This document shows, one piece after another, positions 1-6,873 of a stretch of 35,941 nt of DNA. Positions within the stretch are counted from its first letter, which is position 1, and the number at the start of each line of letters is the position of its first letter. The notes below the pieces were generated by a model, which had not been told where the DNA came from, ran no database searches, and saw only the letters and a program-made list of their open reading frames with translations. The stretch comes from Bacteriovoracaceae bacterium UBA4097. GTDB taxonomy: Bacteria > Bdellovibrionota > Bacteriovoracia > Bacteriovoracales > Bacteriovoracaceae. The stretch is taken from positions 1-35,941 of the forward strand of contig DFXX01000098.1 of NCBI GenBank assembly GCA_002381765.1, written 5' to 3'. The position numbers and the translations under genes are program-made.

Positions 1-1004
1 TGCAGGAATTCTTCTGTAAGCATAAGATCAAAAATTACTATACGGTTTCTATCTCGGGCTATCACATCGCTGAAGCCGGAGCGAATCCGATTACTCAGCT
101 CGCACTCACTCTTTCTAATGGTTTTACCTATGTTGAGTATTACCTCAGCCGTGGCATGCATATTGATGACTTCTGCGAAAACTTATCTTTCTTCTTCTCC
201 AATGGTCTAGATCCCGAGTACACAGTACTTGGTCGAGTAGCCAGAAAGATTTGGGCAGTAGCGATGAAAGAGAAGTATGGCGCTTCTGATAAATCTCAGA
301 AATTAAAGTACCATATTCAAACTTCTGGGCGCTCACTCCATGCTCAGGAAATTGACTTCAATGATATCAGAACAACACTGCAGGCCTTCCTTGCTCTGTC
401 TGATAACTGTAACTCGCTTCACACTAATGCTTATGATGAGGCGATCACCACTCCCACTGAAGAGTCAGTCAGACGTGCCATGGCGATTCAGCTCATCATT
501 AACCGCGAGTATGGTTTAAATAAAACGGATAACCCACTCCAGGGATCATACATCGTGGATGAACTGGCCGAGATCGTGGAAGACGCAGTTTTAACTGAAT
601 TTGAAAGAATTTCTGATAAGGGCGGAGTCTTGGGAGCCATGGAGTCAATGTATCAGCGTGGCCGCATCCAGGAAGAGTCCCTCTACTATGAAACTTTAAA
701 AGATTCAGGAGAGTTCCCGATCATCGGTGTGAATACCTTCCTTCCAGAAAAGCAGGAAGAGTGGAAGCCGATCGAAATGTCTCGCGCATCTGAGAAAGAG
801 AAGAACGATCAGATCGATCGCCTTAAGGCCTTCCAGGCAAGAAATAAAGGTAAGTCAGAAGCCTGCCTCACTAAATTGCGTGAAGTCGCTCTTACTGGTG
901 GCAATATTTTTGAGGAACTACTCACTTGTGTGCGCTACTGCAGCCTAGGTGAAATCACTTCTGTGCTTTACGAAGTGGGTGGCCGCTACCGAAGGAATAT
1001 GTAA
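1..1004 (+). CDS. icmF: Fused isobutyryl-CoA mutase (IcmF-type), C-terminal part
   Basis: The reading frame is open from the left edge (first complete codon at base 3) and ends with TAA at 1002-1004, so the gene is cut by the window. The visible 333 residues form the C-terminal part of the acyl-CoA mutase TIM barrel: SGYHIAEAGANP near the start, then NSLHTNAYDEA, NPLQGSYIVD and a C-terminus reading EVGGRYRRNM. No B12-binding domain follows the barrel. In methylmalonyl-CoA mutase that domain is C-terminal, whereas in IcmF it sits at the N-terminus ahead of a GTPase chaperone domain, so the ending fits IcmF. These enzymes interconvert isobutyryl- and butyryl-CoA (or related branched acyl-CoAs) using adenosylcobalamin. 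The adenosyltransferase that makes this cofactor starts at the next base. The large subunit of a split mutase remains possible because the N-terminus is not visible. Confidence 0.88.
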   Translation, partial: QEFFCKHKIKNYYTVSISGYHIAEAGANPITQLALTLSNGFTYVEYYLSRGMHIDDFCENLSFFFSNGLDPEYTVLGRVARKIWAVAMKEKYGASDKSQKLKYHIQTSGRSLHAQEIDFNDIRTTLQAFLALSDNCNSLHTNAYDEAITTPTEESVRRAMAIQLIINREYGLNKTDNPLQGSYIVDELAEIVEDAVLTEFERISDKGGVLGAMESMYQRGRIQEESLYYETLKDSGEFPIIGVNTFLPEKQEEWKPIEMSRASEKEKNDQIDRLKAFQARNKGKSEACLTKLREVALTGGNIFEELLTCVRYCSLGEITSVLYEVGGRYRRNM

Positions 1005-1583
1005 GTGAAAAAGTCCAAAATTTACACCAGAACTGGAGATCTAGGAGAAACGGGATTAGTCAGTGGCAATCGCACTCTTAAGTCAGATTCCCGCATCGAT
1101 CTCTATGGTGATTTGGACGAACTTAATTCCCGGGTTGGAGTAAGTGCTGCATATCTCGCTGAGGATCTTCAAATGCAGAAGGTCCTCGATTTTCTTCATC
1201 ACATCCAGTCGGCTCTTTTTGATCTTGGTTCAAATCTCGCTTGTGAAGTGGAGAACCGGCAAAATTACAAGCTGCCTCAGATTCCTGCTGAATTTATCTT
1301 AGATATGGAGCAGGAAATTGACCGCATGGATAGTGAGCTTGAGCCACTGAAGAACTTCATTCTTCCCGGTGGAAGCCTTGCCTCAGCTAGCCTTCATCTG
1401 TGTCGTACTGGAGCGAGAAGTGTGGAGCGAAAACTCATTGCTTATCACCATGCAACCAAGGAAGCCCTTCCTGAAAACAGTCTTACCTTTTTGAATCGTC
1501 TGTCTGATTATTTCTTTGTGCTTGCTCGCTATGTGAATTTAAAGCAAGGTGGAGGAGAAATTTATTGGCAGTCAAAAAAGTGA
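1005..1583 (+). CDS. pduO: Cob(I)alamin adenosyltransferase, PduO/MMAB type
   Basis: The 192-residue protein starts with GTG directly after the mutase stop, with AAGGA eight bases upstream inside the mutase end. It transfers adenosyl from ATP to cob(I)alamin to give adenosylcobalamin, the cofactor of the upstream mutase. The N-terminal KIYTRTGDLGETGLVSG is the ATP-binding signature of the PduO family, followed by YGDLDELNSRVG. The C-terminal helix carries RTGARSVERKL, which supplies catalytic Arg and Glu residues. The length is normal for the single-domain form. Gene order (mutase then adenosyltransferase, no gap) suggests translational coupling and direct cofactor delivery. Confidence 0.93.
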   Translation: MKKSKIYTRTGDLGETGLVSGNRTLKSDSRIDLYGDLDELNSRVGVSAAYLAEDLQMQKVLDFLHHIQSALFDLGSNLACEVENRQNYKLPQIPAEFILDMEQEIDRMDSELEPLKNFILPGGSLASASLHLCRTGARSVERKLIAYHHATKEALPENSLTFLNRLSDYFFVLARYVNLKQGGGEIYWQSKK

Positions 1584-1764
1584 TATAAAAGATACATAGA
1601 GTTCGGCTTCATTCATGTCATTACATTCCCGTACAAAATTGCATATCTAGTCATAAGCAGCCTGTAAACATTTCAAACAGTCTATCATCCATTTCCAGAA
1701 ATGTTATTACCCCGAATAAATTCGAAATTGAAACATAGGCCCTCTAAGGCCGATAGGAATTCTA

Positions 1765-2385
1765 ATGAAAACGAATCTTTTTCTAGTCACTTTACTTAGC
1801 TCTACTTTTGCCCTTGCCGGCACTGCTTTTGCTTCATCAAAAATAGATCAAATTAGCATCGAAGGGCAAGCAACTATTCAACATCCAACCTGTCTTGTTC
1901 ATTCAGTGTTTATTTCAAATGATGGCGGATACACCAATGATTTTGCCCAAGCAGGTAGAAGTAGTTATGACTGGCTTTCAAAATCTCAATACGGCAGTCT
2001 TATCCAAGCTTCCAGAGAGCCGGTAACAGAAGAAAACAAAGATAAACTAACTTTCAACAAAATGGTCATGGAAAAATTGTTAGAGAATGGTTTTGAATTT
2101 GGTGAAGAAGATGAAAATTCTCTTAAAATTATCTTCCGAGTAGATAATAACGTTAAAAAATATGGGCTCGTTTTTGATAACTCCTTTACAACTTCTTACT
2201 ACTCGCTCGTTCGTACTTTTCAAAAAACTAACGGAAAATCTGAGAAGACTTACGAATACTTTGCTAATTCAAAGGACTTCAAAAAGTCACCTTATGTCCC
2301 TACAACAAATAAATCTATTGCTGCTCACTATGATGCTGTAACTGAAGCAGCTCTTGCTAACTTGCCTTCTTGTACTTTGAGATAA
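1765..2385 (+). CDS. Exported protein of unknown function
   Basis: The 206-residue protein has a clear Sec signal peptide (charged MKTN, hydrophobic stretch to about residue 20, cleavage likely after AFA). AGGA lies six bases before the ATG. The mature part is polar and has two cysteines, one near the start of the mature protein and one three residues from the end (SCTLR), which could form a disulfide in the periplasm or outside the cell. I recognise no family. It stands alone: 181 bases separate it from the adenosyltransferase and an inverted repeat lies downstream. It begins a block of exported proteins running to 5745. Confidence 0.72.
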   Translation: MKTNLFLVTLLSSTFALAGTAFASSKIDQISIEGQATIQHPTCLVHSVFISNDGGYTNDFAQAGRSSYDWLSKSQYGSLIQASREPVTEENKDKLTFNKMVMEKLLENGFEFGEEDENSLKIIFRVDNNVKKYGLVFDNSFTTSYYSLVRTFQKTNGKSEKTYEYFANSKDFKKSPYVPTTNKSIAAHYDAVTEAALANLPSCTLR

Positions 2386-2390
2386 GTTCA

Positions 2391-2418
2391 GTAGGGCGTG
2401 GTAATTCTATACTGCGCC
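2391..2418 (+). other. Inverted repeat downstream of the exported-protein gene
   Basis: AGGGCG and CGCCCT form six-base arms around a 16-base spacer just after the stop codon at 2385. There is no T-run after the hairpin, so it is at best a weak terminator or an mRNA 3' end stabiliser. Confidence 0.3.
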
Positions 2419-2432
2419 CTCACTTCTGACTG

Positions 2433-2642
2433 GTGATTAATGAAAGCGACTATTCTGATCAATCAGAGTTAATGAGTCTTGACGCCCAAATCAATCATTA
2501 CGACATGGCTATAGCCGCTGCTCAAGCAAGAAGAAGTCATCATATTATAGTTAATGATGGCATCGATAACGAAATCATGAGCTATGAAAGTTTAAAAAGC
2601 ATGCTAGTTGCTCGGAAGATGCAATTAGAATCCAGCTATTAA
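2433..2642 (+). CDS. Small helical protein of unknown function
   Basis: A 69-residue frame starting with GTG and ending in TAA. It has no signal peptide or transmembrane segment. The sequence is rich in Ala, Met, Ser and charged residues with a heptad-like C-terminal half, suggesting a short helical or coiled-coil protein. No good ribosome binding site precedes the GTG. An internal ATG at 2472 (protein from MSLDAQ) is an alternative with an equally weak site. It lies between two exported-protein genes on the same strand. The coding call rests mainly on plausible composition. Confidence 0.42.
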   Translation: MINESDYSDQSELMSLDAQINHYDMAIAAAQARRSHHIIVNDGIDNEIMSYESLKSMLVARKMQLESSY

Positions 2643-2737
2643 GCCAGCAGTAATAATATAAAAATCTGTAATTTTTATACCATCTAAAAAGAGAAAGTGG
2701 ATGTGTGCTACATTAGGTCTTCATAGACGAGGCTTAA

Positions 2738-3841
2738 ATGAAGAAAATTATTGGAATGACATTAATGCTAACATTATCGACGGCCTCAGAAGCCAGAGAA
2801 AGGTTTGCAGGAATTTATCTCGATTCATCGATCCCTGCTTCTCAAATAAGAATCATTAAAGATGATCTGGCTTACCTCTATAGTAATCCCATCAAAGATG
2901 TTGATTCAGAATTTCAATCGATGGCTGAGCTTACCAAGGTAGATGGACCCCATTTGTATAATTGGGTCTACAATCGAGTAAAATATATTATTGGTGAAGA
3001 ATATAAGTTAAGGGGCCGCAACGCTGTAACCAAAAAAGGTCATACTTTTCCCGCAACACCCCTTCCTCCTTCTCTTCTTAAGCGCACTAACCGCTATGAA
3101 CGAATCAGCATCATGTCCAATGCTGGTGCCGAACTTTATCTAACAGGAAAATTAGCTAATGTTTTGAGAGGACTTAAACTGGATAATAAAAGCGTCTTTG
3201 CTCCCTCTCCTAGAGTGGGGATTATTCAAGTGGGAGAAGGTCATTTCCTGGAAAGACTTCTTATTAATAAAGAACTTCAATCTGAGGCAAATAAAATAAA
3301 AAGACTGAGTACTATTTTTCATGAGGCCCGTCATGGAGACGGTCATTCCGAGCATGTTGGATTTATCCATAGTAAATGTCCCCCAGGTCACAATCTCTCA
3401 GGCTTTGATGCTTGTGAGGCCTATAGTAATGGGGCCTACTCGATAGATGCAGTGGCCACCAAGACGCTTCTTCTTAATTGCAAGACTTGCTCCATCGAGG
3501 ACAAGACCAAGTTATCGGCGACTATTGCTGATGCCTACAGCAGGGTGGTGGTGCGCTCTCATCTAAAGACAGAGGCTCAGCTTCTGGAAGAAATGGCGAC
3601 CTATCAAAGAGTGATTGATTTCTATATTGGTTTTATTGCCGCTAATCCCAAAGGGGCAGAGGCTTCTATTAAAGAATTAGAACGATTACAGAAGCAGATG
3701 AAAGAATGTGAAGCTCAATTGAAGGAATTAAAGACTCCTGTGCATCCTAAGAAAATGGATGCAAAGCCGGAGGGTTCATTTGAAGAGGTCTCGGTTGAGA
3801 AGTCATCAAGTTTGATGAAGAGTTCTCTCTTAAGAAAATGA
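2738..3841 (+). CDS. Putative exported HExxH metalloprotease
   Basis: The 367-residue protein begins with a short signal peptide (MKKIIGMTLMLTLSTASEA). At residues 195-206 it reads STIF then HEARHGDGHSEH. HEARH matches the zinc-binding HExxH motif, with a Gly three residues after the second His as in HExxHxxG metzincin-like sites, but Glu rather than His at the next expected ligand position. Downstream it has several cysteines (CPPGH, DACEAY, NCKTC) that could form disulfides. The C-terminal 100 residues are helical and charged with a coiled-coil look (ELERLQKQMKECEAQLKEL). GAGG lies five bases before the ATG. The last four bases overlap the next gene, so the two are probably co-translated. 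Peptidase activity is inferred from the motif only. I do not recognise the exact family. Confidence 0.75.
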   Translation: MKKIIGMTLMLTLSTASEARERFAGIYLDSSIPASQIRIIKDDLAYLYSNPIKDVDSEFQSMAELTKVDGPHLYNWVYNRVKYIIGEEYKLRGRNAVTKKGHTFPATPLPPSLLKRTNRYERISIMSNAGAELYLTGKLANVLRGLKLDNKSVFAPSPRVGIIQVGEGHFLERLLINKELQSEANKIKRLSTIFHEARHGDGHSEHVGFIHSKCPPGHNLSGFDACEAYSNGAYSIDAVATKTLLLNCKTCSIEDKTKLSATIADAYSRVVVRSHLKTEAQLLEEMATYQRVIDFYIGFIAANPKGAEASIKELERLQKQMKECEAQLKELKTPVHPKKMDAKPEGSFEEVSVEKSSSLMKSSLLRK

Positions 3842-4374
3842 AAAGAATAACTGTCCTATTTTTATTCATCCTTGGGATAGCACTGGTTTCATGGAACTTC
3901 TGGAAACGGGATCCTCAGAATGTGAGTCAGGACTTATCACAATCAAACACTTCGATGAGACCTATTTCCAATGATAGTGAAAAAGTTAAAACTCATGAGG
4001 TAAGTATAGCTGATACTAAGATTCCTTCCTCTGATAAGCAGAATCAATTCAACCACTTTATTAAATCACTTCCGATTATAGATGATTTACAGAACTTGAG
4101 TCCTGAGGAAGTTCACCATACTCCCGAGATAATAAAAGATGGGGGTGAATTAATCGGCCGAATCCATGCGGAGGCAGATAGTGATGCAACTAAAAGAGTC
4201 GATGCGATGAGCTTTTTTAAAAAATGCGCTGAAGATGAGCAGATTGTGACGGCCATCAGGGCCGTTTGTTTGAATAAGATTTATAAACTCGTACCAGTTT
4301 GGAAGATCCCTACCCCCTTGTCGGATTCCAGAATTTCTAAAGATGTACTAAAACTTTCACATAAAATACCTTAG
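3838..4374 (+). CDS. Membrane-anchored or exported protein of unknown function
   Basis: The 178-residue protein overlaps the upstream metalloprotease gene by four bases (ATGA), a sign of translational coupling. A single hydrophobic segment at residues 4-20 looks like a signal anchor. It is followed by a long polar, Ser/Asn-rich linker and then a helical C-terminal part with two cysteines (KKCAEDEQIVTAIRAVC). No family is recognised. Tight coupling to the putative metalloprotease suggests a partner, substrate or inhibitor acting in the same compartment. This is inference from position only. Confidence 0.68.
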   Translation: MKRITVLFLFILGIALVSWNFWKRDPQNVSQDLSQSNTSMRPISNDSEKVKTHEVSIADTKIPSSDKQNQFNHFIKSLPIIDDLQNLSPEEVHHTPEIIKDGGELIGRIHAEADSDATKRVDAMSFFKKCAEDEQIVTAIRAVCLNKIYKLVPVWKIPTPLSDSRISKDVLKLSHKIP

Positions 4375-4439
4375 TGAAAAGGAAGTCCTAAAAGTAAGTA
4401 ATCTTTTCAACGACCTATTCCTTTGTAAATTTTTACCCT

Positions 4440-4458
4440 AAAAGGTACAAAACCTTTT
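4440..4458. repeat. Perfect inverted repeat upstream of gene 4471
   Basis: AAAAGGT and ACCTTTT form seven-base perfect arms around ACAAA, ending 12 bases before the next ATG. It could be a hairpin in the leader of the downstream gene or a weak terminator of the metalloprotease pair. The only T-run is within the arm, so the function is open. Confidence 0.4.
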
Positions 4459-4470
4459 CATGGATACTTT

Positions 4471-4857
4471 ATGAAACATCTATTAATTTTATTAGCAATT
4501 ACGTTCTCTACTTATTCCAATGCAAATGAAGAAGAGTATCTTGCCCATAAATGTACGCCTTGGATCAAGACTGGCCAAACTCTTTCCAATGGAAAACCTA
4601 TTCTTCCGTTCCAGGTCTTTACTGTTGGACATCCAGCAAAATACGCTTATATCAAATTTGAAGGTGGGAATAAGATTTTTGCTAATGTCAGCGGATATGG
4701 GCCATACATGAGTTTCTATACTGAAAGTGAATCAGTAACCGTTAGAAAAAACGGTAACAATTACGTTGGCGAGATCCGGTATTTTGGTAAGGATGGAAAC
4801 TACTATGTAGATGGAGTTGAGACTTACGACATTACATGTAGCAATGGTCGGTACTAA
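4471..4857 (+). CDS. Small exported protein of unknown function
   Basis: The 128-residue protein has a Sec signal peptide (MKHLLILLAITFSTYSNA, cleavage probably after SNA). The mature part is about 110 residues, beta-rich with many Gly, Tyr and Asn residues. It has two cysteines, one near its start (HKCTPW) and one at its end (DITCSNGRY), placed to close the domain by a disulfide. GGA precedes the ATG at a usable distance. No family is recognised. It sits within the block of exported proteins. Confidence 0.7.
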   Translation: MKHLLILLAITFSTYSNANEEEYLAHKCTPWIKTGQTLSNGKPILPFQVFTVGHPAKYAYIKFEGGNKIFANVSGYGPYMSFYTESESVTVRKNGNNYVGEIRYFGKDGNYYVDGVETYDITCSNGRY

Positions 4858-4917
4858 AAAAGAAAAAAATAGGTATTCACGATAGCTATAAGCAGACAGC
4901 AAACTAGTTAGGACTTT

Positions 4918-5745
4918 ATGAAACCCATCAAAATTTTTGTCACAATAATACTTTTATTGTTTATTGGCTATGCTGCTTATAAACCTTTTCTATCAATGCT
5001 TCTCTACTTTGATAATTTAGAGGATAAGAAGAGTTTAGATTTTAAGCTGGTTGATAGTAAAATAATCGATTCACTTGAAGACACAAAAATAGGTAAATTA
5101 ACTCAATGTGGAAGATATTTATCAGTTCTTCTACCGAAGGGTTTTGAAGTAAAGCAGGAATTCAACAATAAAGATGTCATGGATGGATCATGCTTACTTA
5201 CTCATAAATCAAGATCTAGTATCATAATCATTAGTGAATCCACTCAACAATGGGAGATGACTTTAAAATCTGTAAAAGGTTTCCTGGCAAATATTTCAAC
5301 CATGTACTCTAAGAAAACATTGTCTAAGATTAATAGTTCACCGAATATTTTTAAGCAGTTCATTAGTATATTTGAAAGTGCTAAGAGTGATCAAAGGGTT
5401 TTTAGCCTGGAAGAGAATGTGTACGCCCAAATAGCTATTTCGGCTATTAGACCAAAAAGTAAGGAAATACCGACACTTGTTAGATATCAGGAAATTGAAG
5501 GGCATACAATTATTGAGAATTATGAACCTCCTGTCTTTAATTCCCCTGAATACAGCATCCTATATCCCAATGGTAAAGTTATACTCTTGAAGTTCGTGGA
5601 TTTATCTGAAACAGAAGTAACTTTGCTCTTACCTCTGTACTTGCAGAAAAATTCAGTAGTATTTGATTCTGATCTTTTCAAAAAAGATAACGATAGGAAA
5701 TCTGAGATTATGGAAAAAGAACTATCAAATGGATCCGGTCCATAG
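4918..5745 (+). CDS. Membrane-anchored protein of unknown function
   Basis: The 275-residue protein has one N-terminal hydrophobic segment (residues 5-30, KIFVTIILLLFIGYAAY) and a polar remainder, so it is probably anchored in the inner membrane and faces the periplasm. AGGA lies four bases before the ATG. The DNA is visibly richer in A and T than the flagellar and housekeeping genes further along. It converges on the glutaredoxin gene with eight bases between the stop codons and no terminator in view. No family is recognised. Confidence 0.68.
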   Translation: MKPIKIFVTIILLLFIGYAAYKPFLSMLLYFDNLEDKKSLDFKLVDSKIIDSLEDTKIGKLTQCGRYLSVLLPKGFEVKQEFNNKDVMDGSCLLTHKSRSSIIIISESTQQWEMTLKSVKGFLANISTMYSKKTLSKINSSPNIFKQFISIFESAKSDQRVFSLEENVYAQIAISAIRPKSKEIPTLVRYQEIEGHTIIENYEPPVFNSPEYSILYPNGKVILLKFVDLSETEVTLLLPLYLQKNSVVFDSDLFKKDNDRKSEIMEKELSNGSGP

Positions 5746-5753
5746 ATTCTAAC

Positions 5754-6401
5754 TCACTTGCAATAATTCAGATGATATTCAAAATGGCAGATCGCCTTCA
5801 CCTGCTGAAGATAGCTATGAATCGACGGTGGAAACTGAAACTCCGGCACTACATACAATCCCCAGATATGAGAAGCCAGCATGATGTCTTTTAGCCCAAA
5901 GTTTTGTGACTTATAGAAAGGGGTTAATTCTTTCTCTAAGTTGGGCCATTCTTTTTCGAGTACTTCCATGAACTGCTTTTGATTCTTTACCAGATCCTTA
6001 AAGGGACCGCGCTTTGCAGATTTTTTTTCTTCAAAGTAAGTGCGCGAGCTCTCACTAAATTCGGGCGTCCAGATCCAATAAGGCATAGCGAGAGAATGAA
6101 CAGGGGAACCCAGAAAATTTAAATAAGCTTCAAACTCGGGAAAGCTCTTTTGTGAGGTTTCTTCCTTGATGTGAAGCTTATTCTCTTTATCCAGGAGGGC
6201 CATGATATCGAGACTCTCATTCATCGCCCCGGCATCGGTTTCCAAGATGGGCAGCATCTTTTTACCCGTGAGCCGGACCGGAGTCGCCTCGTCATCATAG
6301 GGGAGCACGACTGACTCAAACGGGATGTTTAAATATCCCAGGGTCATTCTCACCCGCACGCAAAATGGGCAGTGGATGTAGTGGTAAAGAGTGGGTTTCA
6401 T
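5754..6401 (-). CDS. grxB: Glutaredoxin 2 (GrxB family)
   Basis: From the ATG at 6401 the protein is 215 residues, the usual GrxB length. The N-terminal thioredoxin-like domain carries the redox motif HCPFC (Cys11 and Cys14), then GKKMLPILETDAGAMNESLDI with the cis-Pro. The rest is an all-helical GST-like C-terminal domain, so it is Grx2-like rather than a small glutaredoxin. It reduces protein and glutathione mixed disulfides in the cytoplasm. The frame is open to 6455, but 6401 is the likely start: GAGGT lies six bases upstream, and a perfect TATAAT at 6426-6431 places the transcription start downstream of the longer alternative. It is divergent from the Fe-S carrier gene. Confidence 0.9.
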   Translation of the reverse strand: MKPTLYHYIHCPFCVRVRMTLGYLNIPFESVVLPYDDEATPVRLTGKKMLPILETDAGAMNESLDIMALLDKENKLHIKEETSQKSFPEFEAYLNFLGSPVHSLAMPYWIWTPEFSESSRTYFEEKKSAKRGPFKDLVKNQKQFMEVLEKEWPNLEKELTPFYKSQNFGLKDIMLASHIWGLYVVPEFQFPPSIHSYLQQVKAICHFEYHLNYCK

Positions 6402-6425
6402 GGTATACCTCAAAAGTGTGGTATG

Positions 6426-6431
6426 ATTATA
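6426..6431 (-). promoter_or_regulatory. -10 element of the glutaredoxin 2 promoter
   Basis: On the minus strand the sequence reads TATAAT, a perfect -10, about 25 bases before the grxB start codon. The -35 region is weak (TGGGAA or GGGAAA at usable spacing), so it may need an activator. Confidence 0.5.
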
Positions 6432-6470
6432 GGACCTAAGCGGCGGATTTCCCATCCATGACGCACAAAT

Positions 6471-6487
6471 AACGCGACGAGCGCGTT
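6471..6487. promoter_or_regulatory. Operator-like palindrome between divergent grxB and Fe-S carrier
   Basis: AACGCG-ACGAG-CGCGTT is a perfect six-base inverted repeat in an otherwise AT-rich intergenic region. Its right arm touches the -35 candidate TTGTAA (6486-6491) of the rightward promoter, so a bound repressor could block transcription of the Fe-S carrier gene. Confidence 0.4.
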
Positions 6488-6514
6488 GTAAAGATGTTAT
6501 TTTACCAGTAGAAA
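6486..6514 (+). promoter_or_regulatory. Candidate sigma-70 promoter of the Fe-S carrier operon
   Basis: TTGTAA at 6486-6491, a 17-base spacer, then TAGAAA at 6509-6514. Each hexamer matches consensus at four of six positions. The implied start is about 15 bases before the ATG at 6536. Confidence 0.35.
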
Positions 6515-6535
6515 TGAATAAAAGTGGAGACTCAT

Positions 6536-6871
6536 ATGGAACAAACTCTTATCCAAATTACCGATAAGGCCTTGGAGCAAATCAAATCGATTTCTACAGC
6601 TGAGAATCCTGATGGCACTAAAGGTTTAAGACTTGCAGTCACCGGTGGCGGTTGCTCAGGTTTATCTTATAAGATTGAATTCGCTGCCGAGAAAGAAAAG
6701 GATAATATTCTCGATTTTAGTGGAGTGAAGGTTTTGATCGATCCTAAGTCGGTGATCTATCTCAAAGGCATTGTGCTGGATTTTAAAGATGGATTAAATG
6801 GTAAGGGATTTGTCTTTGATAATCCTAATGCCAAGAATACCTGTGGCTGTGGAGAGTCTTTCTCTCTTTAA
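6536..6871 (+). CDS. A-type Fe-S cluster carrier (IscA/ErpA/HesB family)
   Basis: The 111-residue protein has the three conserved cysteines of A-type carriers: Cys40 in GGGCSGLSY and Cys103/Cys105 in NTCGCGESF. These proteins receive Fe-S clusters and pass them to apo-enzymes, especially 4Fe-4S enzymes, in the cytoplasm. The ATG at 6536 is chosen because GGAG lies seven bases upstream. A GTG at 6524 would add four residues but lies close to the predicted transcription start. The downstream gene, three bases away, encodes a YgfZ/IBA57-like protein, the usual functional partner of A-type carriers. I cannot decide between erpA and iscA from sequence alone. Confidence 0.93.
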   Translation: MEQTLIQITDKALEQIKSISTAENPDGTKGLRLAVTGGGCSGLSYKIEFAAEKEKDNILDFSGVKVLIDPKSVIYLKGIVLDFKDGLNGKGFVFDNPNAKNTCGCGESFSL

Positions 6872-6873
6872 AC

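Noticed and set aside
1730..1756. GAAA-N15-GCCGATAG before gene 1765, resembling a sigma-28 promoter
   Set aside because: The implied transcription start would be at the ATG, removing the good AGGA ribosome binding site that overlaps the -10. Chance similarity is more likely.
6402..6455. N-terminal extension of glutaredoxin 2
   Set aside because: It would start upstream of the perfect -10 element, and GrxB homologues begin near the MKPTLYHY residue.
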